Below are positions 57,001 to 64,000 of a stretch of DNA of 64,000 nt, piece by piece. The notes beneath the pieces were generated by a model. It was not told the DNA's origin. It ran no database searches and worked only from the letters and a program-made list of their open reading frames with translations. Within the stretch, counting starts at the first letter, position 1. Each line of letters starts with the position of its first letter. Source of the stretch: Gordionus sp. m RMFG-2023 (Eukaryota; Nematomorpha; Gordioida; Chordodea; Parachordodidae). The stretch spans positions 37,487,366 to 37,551,365 of the forward strand of contig NC_088777.1 in NCBI RefSeq assembly GCF_954871325.1, written 5' to 3'. A program made the position numbers and the translations under genes.

Positions 57001-59050
57001 CATGCGATATTTATTTTATTTATAGCATACATCACCTTATATAAAAATAAATTTAAATCCAAAGAAAAAATATTCACCGTCTTTATATTTTTTTTACAAA
57101 TATTTTTATGCTTTATTTTAGGGACTAAAAAAGGTAAAAATAAATCACCCTTAGGGAGAAGTAGATGCTGAGTATATAAGAATTATGGTTTTCCGCAAAA
57201 TACAAAATGAGACAATTACCTTTATTGCTATTGGTCTATATTTTTCCAATATTGATTCAGAAAATCAATATATATATATTAATTTTTCAAGTATGTTATA
57301 AGGGTTTATATATTGATAAAGGTGCAAAATCAGCTTAGGAAAATTACAGTTAAGATTACGAAATTTAAATCCAAAAATGATAAATTCAAATTTTTTTAAA
57401 AACCTTATTCAAAAATGAAAAACATAAATTATAAGTTCAAAAGAATTGTTTTAATTTTGGTAAAAAAAATATGTTATTAGTAAGTATAAATTTGTAAAAA
57501 TTTTAAAGCCATTTTAAACAAAAATCATTTTAATTTAATATATTTTAATATAAAATAATTTGTTTTGTCTTTATTTAGGGCTAAAAAATATTAGCATAAA
57601 ATAACCACTGATTCTAAAAAATTAAGTGAACATTTTAAATCGATATTGTTAATATACTTCCAATAAATATTTATTTTTTTTATAAATAAAAAAAAAATAT
57701 AATATAATTTAAAAATGTTATTGTTTAAGAAGCTGTTCTTCCCATCTATATAGTGGTTATAAACAAATTCAACAAGCCCAAATATATTCTTTTTATAAAA
57801 TATGATATCAATTTCAAAAATAATTTTATGTTTAAGAAAAATATTAAATTACATCAACACCCACTTCACAGTTAGTTTAAAAAATGCATTATTTTAAAAA
57901 AAATACCATATAAATACTTTAAAATGTAAGATTTTCATAAAGTGACCTCAGTTTAATATAAAATTGTAGAGGTGGTTTATATAAGGAATTTATTTCTAAA
58001 AGAGTAACTCGATTTTGAGAATTTTTACACCTACATACTATAAGAAAAATTTAATTGCATTTGAAATTGAAATAATGATATTTAAAAAAAGGTAAATTTT
58101 TCAGATCTAAGCTAAATATTAATTAAAAAATTAATTATAAACATCTGAGAGAGTGGATGGGATAAAATTTCGCATATTTAATGTCATATGTAAGTGTATT
58201 TACCGAAAAGGGATGCTGAAAAATTAGCATAATAGGATAAATTTCCTTCTTAAGTAGGGGGGTGGTTTTATAATAGTATTTAATTTATTATGGTTTTATT
58301 TTATTGAAAGGTTTTTCAAAAATTAAATGTATTTATGCCAATGTCAAAATGTGTAATTGCATAATTTAATTTTCCTACGAAATGATTGAATCGATTAATT
58401 ATTATTGCCAAATAACTAGGAATGAATGACCAGATAACCTTCTTTAATTAAGGCCAGTAAAATTTCATTTCCTCCATAAAAAACAATTATTCTTAAACTG
58501 GGAAAAATATATTTCTATTCGTTCATAAGAAAAAGAATGACTAATGAGATAATTTCAAAAATATAGAACATTATATTAACCCCCATTTTTAAAAAAAAAT
58601 ACTTGCTTTTATATTTAATCAGATATTATACATAATATTTCGCTTTTTGGAAAATTTTATTAAAAAAATTAGCAAAAAATAGCTTCTATCGATAAACCTG
58701 ATATCAGCCAGACATGCTACAAGCACGGCTATAGTAAGCCCGTGGGCAAAAGCGGCGGCTGATACGTTACCACTCATAGCTTGGCAACAACCTATGAATA
58801 CGAAAAGCATGGTAGCCAAAAATTCTGCCAAAAGGGGTTTAACCCATACATCCATAACACCAGTGGGGGCAGGTCTTATTATTTTTCGCTGTTCTTCTAT
58901 TTCCATTATCTGGCGATTAGATGGATTGAATTTTCCTTGGTTTGGGTTGTCGAACTTCTGACGTACTAATGGATCTTCTTCGTCTCTAGTGGCTATCGGA
59001 GGTAATGTTATCTTATTGTTGGTGGTGTTTGTATTTAATAAACGATCGTT
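54022..59050 (-). CDS. AQP8: AQP8-like aquaporin, at least 4 exons
   Basis: A six-helix water or ammonia/peroxide channel of the plasma or inner membranes. Minus-strand exons: 59050-58698, 55516-55390, 54933-54713, 54178-54022. From the Met at 58906 they give 237 codons plus stop (TGA at 54024-54022) with consistent phases. Both NPA boxes are present: SGGHINPAV (codon split by the first intron) and SGASLNPARTFG. Helix 2 reads FAHGLTIAVLVA and helix 5 LYIGLSIVACVYAGA, giving a predicted aromatic/Arg filter of His-Val-Ala-Arg. That resembles AQP8 and plant TIPs, not water-only aquaporins (Phe-His-Cys-Arg). FVFIGCCQ in helix 1 is also AQP8-like. The frame is open upstream of 58906 with polar sequence (ATRDEEDPLVRQKFDNPNQG) back to a good acceptor (attcatacag), so the true start probably lies in an unlocated exon above 59050. 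Confidence 0.85.
55091..55293. mobile_element. hAT-type MITE in an aquaporin intron, GTGTTGTTAA family
   Basis: The copy begins TAGTGTTACCAAACAGTTC and ends CGAGCCGTTTAACAACACTT, with the shared interior (aaaatcttcaggcttgagta). It lies in the 456-bp intron 54934-55389 of the aquaporin gene and makes up nearly half of it. Confidence 0.7.
55517..58697 (-). other. Aquaporin intron of 3.2 kb
   Basis: Minus-strand donor ag|gtttat (58697) and acceptor gcaatag (55517). It contains the GC-rich-arm MITE 56407-56807. The remainder is AT-rich with no recognised feature. Confidence 0.75.
56407..56807. mobile_element. GC-rich-arm hAT MITE with perfect 8-bp target duplication
   Basis: The 401 bp copy begins TAGAGATCTGCA and ends TGCAGATCACTA, and is flanked by ATTTATAT on both sides (56399-56406 and 56808-56815). 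The arms are rich in GGCCCG/CGGGCC and the core is AT-rich ('aaacgacatataacatatgt'). That core is shared in inverted orientation with the copy at 18100-18482, which makes family membership certain. An 8-bp duplication points to hAT. Confidence 0.85.
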
Positions 59051-62000
59051 CTGTATGAATAATGATATAGGTAAATTTTTGTATAATAATTAGCCCTCAA
59101 AAAATGAAATCATCCCAACTAAACAAATTGGCATTTCCAACTAGTTTATTCGAGTAGTTGTTTTAGTATGACTTAAAGATTTTAAGCATCATGACTTAAA
59201 CTTTTGCGTTCAATTTCTAATTTACAAAGAATATTTTAATCATATGCTTTTCCAAAAGGGTTCAATCTCTTTTTAAATTAGTAAAGAAAAACTATTTTTT
59301 TCTTATTAATAATAAAAAAAATAAGTTTTTTATGATTGAAACAGTGCATTGAATAAATAGATTTGCTTTTCCAAAAGAAAATTTTTTTGTTATAATTTAT
59401 AGGACAAATTTTTTGAAAATAAACCAAATAAGAAAGATAGGTAAGTGAGTTTTGTTTATATTATCATGTTTATTAGAAGAAGAAAAAAATTATTTGGTAA
59501 TAATTGTATATGTAATAATATTTTATACATTAACTAGGGTTAAGTTAATCTTTTCTGCTGACATCACAATTTTATAAATAAATAAAAAATTTTAATATTA
59601 CAATATTTTTCCCATTTTTTTAAACCTTGTGTTATGCAATAATATAAATTCTAAAAAATAATCTATTATAAATAAATAATGTATATAATGATATTAAAAA
59701 AAAACACTCGGAAACAATAAATGACCACTTTATAATATACCAGAGATATTGATATCTGTCATAAGTTGAAGGAAATAAAAGGAAATCATAATTCTTAGAA
59801 AAGGTATTTGGAATTTGAATTAACTCCTCCGAACAATCTGAGGTCTATAGAACTTCAGCCATGTTTGGCGTTAACATTTTTTTAACATTCCATAATACAG
59901 ATGGAACAAAATAATGTGAGAGTCAAAATAGGGTTCATATGTACAATATATTAGATGTGTTATATATCTTAAAATCAAATTAATTTATAACTTTAATAAT
60001 ATATTTATAACATTTTATTAATATTATAAAATTTTATGAGAGTTTTACCAAAAATACGTAAAACTGACATTTTTTAAAGCTGCTATCTATTTTATTTATC
60101 AAGTATTTTATTCGAAGTTGTCCTTATTTTTTTAAAAATTTTTTCAATATAATAATCAATTATCACTATTTTAATAATTTTAACGATATAAATAAATATA
60201 TCTTACAGTTCGATATAAAATTTTAAAATATTAAGTTTTTTGATTGATTTACCAGTAAATTTATTTATTTTTCTCTTAATTTGCTGTATTTATAATACCA
60301 GTAAAATAGTATTTATAATTTAGCAGTAAAATGAATTCATTATCATAATTAAATCATATTTAAATTTTGAAATATTAGATTTACCCAAAATTTATTAACT
60401 TATGACAATTTTATATTTATTATATAATATAATATTAAATAACAATAAACGCCACCTTGCGGATGATTTAATGTAAAATTATATTTTCTTAATTCAATTA
60501 TTTTTTAATATAATTAGTTTAAAGATTTAAACCACTTGGTATAATATCAAATAAAAAATATTATCCATTCAATATTATTATATATCCAAAAATTTTAATT
60601 TTAAAGAATATGTTAATAAAACTTAATTAATAGAATATATGATATATTTTACCTGAAGAATTTACAGTTTACTTAGGCATTTACAATTTAATTATATGTA
60701 TCTCTAACGTTTGATCTTGCCACTCCTAATCTAATCCAGGACATTATTTTTTTTGTAAATGATGTAGACAAATTTCTAACTAAGCACCAACTTAGGATAC
60801 TCATATTCTTATATCATGACGAATTTCGTTATAGTTGTTAAGAAACGTCATTGTTTTTACTGTAATTATATATATTTTTACTGATCAAATTTTTATTTTA
60901 AGGCAAAATTTCTTTTCACTGATCAAAAATAATGCCCATGATAAACTAATTAATAAGACATTTAAAATATCACCATTTATTTTATGATAGCGTGATAAAT
61001 TTGAATGTCGAAGAAAATCTTTCAGCATTAAAATATAAGATTTTGTTTTATATTTTGTTTCAATCTTTTAAATTAAAAATTTTTTTTCAATATAATATTA
61101 CTAATACTTCAATAAAGCCTAAAAAAGAGTTGGAAAATTCTTAAATAGAAAGTACTATATTTTATCTTTCTAAATAAATATAATTTGCGTAAACGAAACT
61201 TACCCAACTTGAAAAAATTTTGTCTTAAGAAAAATAGAATGGCATGATTTTAAACATCCAAACCGAGTCAATATCTAAACCCCGATTATTTTAAAATCAA
61301 TTGACTAGTGGGAAAATCATAAAATATATTATTAAAATTCATTCTGCTCATATCTTAATTTCCTTTTGAAACAATTAACAAAATACAGCGAAAAATTATT
61401 TAAAATTTCAAAATTTTTAAAAAAAATCCCAAATCGAGCTAAAAATGTTTTTAGATTTTTGGAAGGGAGAAAATTTTTACTTCTCAACCGGATTAATTTT
61501 TTTGGATCAAGAACTAAAAACAAAAATTTATGTTGGGAAAAGTGTGGGAAGGGGGGGGGGAATTATCCCCCATTTTCAGATCTCGTAAATTACTAATATT
61601 TAAAGATGTTCTTCTTAGATCCCTTCCTCCTATAATTCTAAAGTTCTCATTAAACCTTTTACAAATTATTAAAATATTACTTAAGATTCCGAGAATTAGT
61701 TCGAATAAAGTACCAGAAGTTTCTATTTTATGATTTAAAATTTTTATTTTCGAGGGCAGGAAAAATAAAGTTAATATTTGATTTCTAAGCTTTCGAAAGG
61801 AATTTTTATGTTTTGCTTTCCAATATAAATAAATATATTTGAATTCTGCTAATTAAATATTTGTTCAAATATAGATTCTTTCGTTTTTTAATTTTATAAA
61901 CATCTATATAAATTTAAAGTTAAAAAAAAATACACAAATATTTCTTTATAAAATATATAAACAGAAAAAAATGAATATTTTTTTTCTCTGAAATATAATT

Positions 62001-63000
62001 TTTATTAGTTATCGATAAATAAATAAAAACTTAATTTTCAAGCCAAAAATTTATTGAAAGATTGGTCAGAATTTATAAATTCACGTTTTATTATGTGTAT
62101 GTGTATAATGATAGAAATATTTTAAGTATATTCTACAATGTTATTGAAAGGGGGAGGGGGGGGGGGACTATAAGAATTTTTTTTGAAAATTATTTGTATA
62201 TTTACTATATATCAATCATAAATAATATATTAATTAAAATATTCAAGATATATTATATCATGTTCAGTGTTTTACATGGCGAAAGATTTGCTAGAAACAA
62301 ACACCCCTCCAACATCTACCCTTACAACCCTTTTGCTGCCTACACCCTACCACCATCAAGATAGTGGAGGCAAATGGCTTTCACCCCCCCCCCCCACTCC
62401 CCACTCATGTTGAGATCAGGGAAATATTAGACAAATTGAAAATGATCAATTTGTATAATATTCAATCACAATTTACTTTTTCTTCCCTTAAATTTTATTT
62501 TAATTTTTAAATAAGTGGAAAGGAAAGAGGGTCACAATTATCGTTTAAAATAAGATTTTAATGATAGTGAAAGGGCGCAATACTTTTATGAATTTATGAC
62601 CAGAAATTAAGATTTAAATTTTTCTTAATGTAATAATTATTTCAATAAAATATATTTAATGTAAAAAAAGATAGATTTTTAGTTCTCGCCCATGCATAGG
62701 CTTAATTTTATATAGGTATGGTATTGCTCACCCGTTTCTAATTTATTGCTAAATTAAAATGAATCCTTCTATAAACTAATAAGTGATCAATTTTGGGATT
62801 CAGCTCAAAGAGAGCTGTAAGGTTTCTTTATACATGAACCCTTGAAACAAAAATTCTGATTTAAACAAACGCCTCCAACTTTCTAAAGCGTAACTATTTA
62901 TTAGAAGCCTAATCCTTTACCAAGAATTCTAGAAATTGGTCTTTGATCGCTATGACAATCCCTCTCATCTCTATTTTGGTTAGATTAATCAATTCCAGCG
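59051..63000. other. AT-rich DNA, probable 5' region or first intron of the aquaporin gene
   Basis: No convincing exon is seen; the aquaporin start exon may lie here. Poly-G and poly-C runs occur at about 61548-61560, 62155-62166 and 62385-62397. The open frames 61332-61733 and 62062-62364 are unsupported; the latter contains a less AT-rich patch (62275-62420) of unknown nature. Confidence 0.4.
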
Positions 63001-63640
63001 AAGGATCCAACAAGGTTACAGTTTGGCGTACATTCGATTCTGTCTATGATCTGATTCGTGACACCAACAACCAATGCAATCTATCTCCATAATTGTAGAA
63101 TGAAATATAGTTAAAATAATCAAATCCAGTGAGAGCACTTTGGGCCTAAAATCTAATTCAGATAAGAGTATACTTATCCTAAGTATTATTGACCAATCAT
63201 GGTCTTGCGTTCAATCGCACATATCTAAACTATCTAATACATTTAGGATATCCAGTAAGGAGTCAAACCTTTCATAAGATTCCTGGCTGAAGCTTTTATG
63301 CATGATATCTTATCGTGACATCCACCCTAGCAAACTTTCTTCTTATAAAATTACCATTTTATTTCAAAGATTCAGTAAACGGGAAGTGCTACTCTCATAA
63401 ATCTTTCAGCGAGGAACCATTCTCACCATGCACGAGCGTGAGGCTTCCCATTTTTCCAAAGCAACTCTATTGCAGATATCAAATCCACCCAGGGAGTCCC
63501 TTCACCACTTCCATTATGATGGACTCAAGACTAATCCTTGATGCAACACCTTTGCATCAAAGCTATCACTATCTATGTGCACTAAAAATTCGGGCATCCT
63601 TGTATATTGCCATCACTACTAGAATCAAATAATCTTCTAC
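63001..63640. other. Less AT-rich stretch, probably decayed transposon
   Basis: Base composition shifts towards more G+C than the previous 4 kb and short open frames appear (for example 63315-63632, plus strand), none with a recognisable motif. Because it abuts the LINE fragment that follows, decayed transposon DNA is the likeliest reading. Confidence 0.35.
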
Positions 63641-63649
63641 ATCTTATTT

Positions 63650-64000
63650 CCTCAAAGCCTATTTAGTAACCTCACACAGAACCTTTATTTTACTGAGAAT
63701 GCCAAACAATATAATTGATTTCCACTTGATCTCTGATTTTTTCACTAACATTCTTTCGAAAACTTTCATCCCATGTTTCAGGAGCTTAATCGCCTGATAC
63801 GAGCCATATTCTCGGATAGACTTTTTCCTTGTACAAGGGTATAACAAAGCTCAAGGTCCGCAGTAATGCTTTCTTCGCATAAAAGCATGGAATTGCATAA
63901 GTTTGTCACACACAAATTGCTAAAATATCTTAGCTACATTCAATATATCGCTTCATGATGGGTCTGTTTCTTTATCCCTCTTCATCTTTAATAACGCTTT
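63650..64000 (-). mobile_element. LINE reverse-transcriptase fragment running off the window
   Basis: On the minus strand, 63847-63659 reads CTRKKSIREYGSYQAIKL then LKHGMKVFERMLVKK. This matches the 'G(D)..ECGNYRGIKLL.H.MK..ER.L..R' region of RTE-like reverse transcriptases; compare [17 protein letters not shown] in the plus-strand LINE at 41270. The 3' part is broken after this motif, and the 5' part would lie beyond 64000. Confidence 0.5.

Noticed and set aside
62254-62420. Possible terminal exon after 'catgttcag' (less AT-rich, Pro-rich)
   Set aside because: Two frames are equally open, one runs through a poly-C tract, and nothing joins it upstream.

Overview
The window is AT-rich animal (metazoan) nuclear DNA. 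Genes are spliced, intergenic and intronic space is crowded with transposons, and there is no sign of bacterial gene organisation. Three host genes can be reconstructed from exon/intron boundaries, and the terminal exon of a fourth is visible. The species cannot be named from the sequence. An invertebrate is suggested by very short introns (38-45 bp) beside multi-kilobase ones and by the load of hAT, RTE-type LINE and tRNA-derived SINE copies.

Layout. 1-1.4 kb: terminal exon of an unrecognised plus-strand gene. 5-14 kb: a plus-strand gene for a probably secreted protein with two DUF3011-like four-cysteine domains separated by a long polar, Asn/Lys-rich region; its 5.5 kb intron holds an inverted-repeat element built from a 'TTTTATCGCGAAA' satellite. 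17-26 kb: transposon territory, with a minus-strand non-LTR retrotransposon split by a hAT MITE, an internally deleted hAT element, a MULE-like fragment, a tandem repeat with a TATA box, and one orphan candidate exon. 27.3-49.8 kb: an ALDH9-type aldehyde dehydrogenase in 11 exons whose summed length is exactly in frame (524 codons plus stop). Intron 4 (9.3 kb) holds a four-level nest of transposable elements, and intron 5 holds an RTE-type LINE. 49.9-51.4 kb: another deleted hAT element. 54-59 kb: a minus-strand aquaporin of the AQP8 type in at least four exons. 59-64 kb: mostly featureless AT-rich DNA, ending in a minus-strand LINE fragment that runs off the window.

The host genes do not form an obvious functional unit: an aldehyde dehydrogenase of amine/betaine metabolism, a membrane channel and a putative extracellular protein. 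The most notable structures are the nested insertions in ALDH intron 4, the palindromic gag-bearing fossil within that nest, and the twin DUF3011-like gene whose first domain is split by a 5.5 kb intron.
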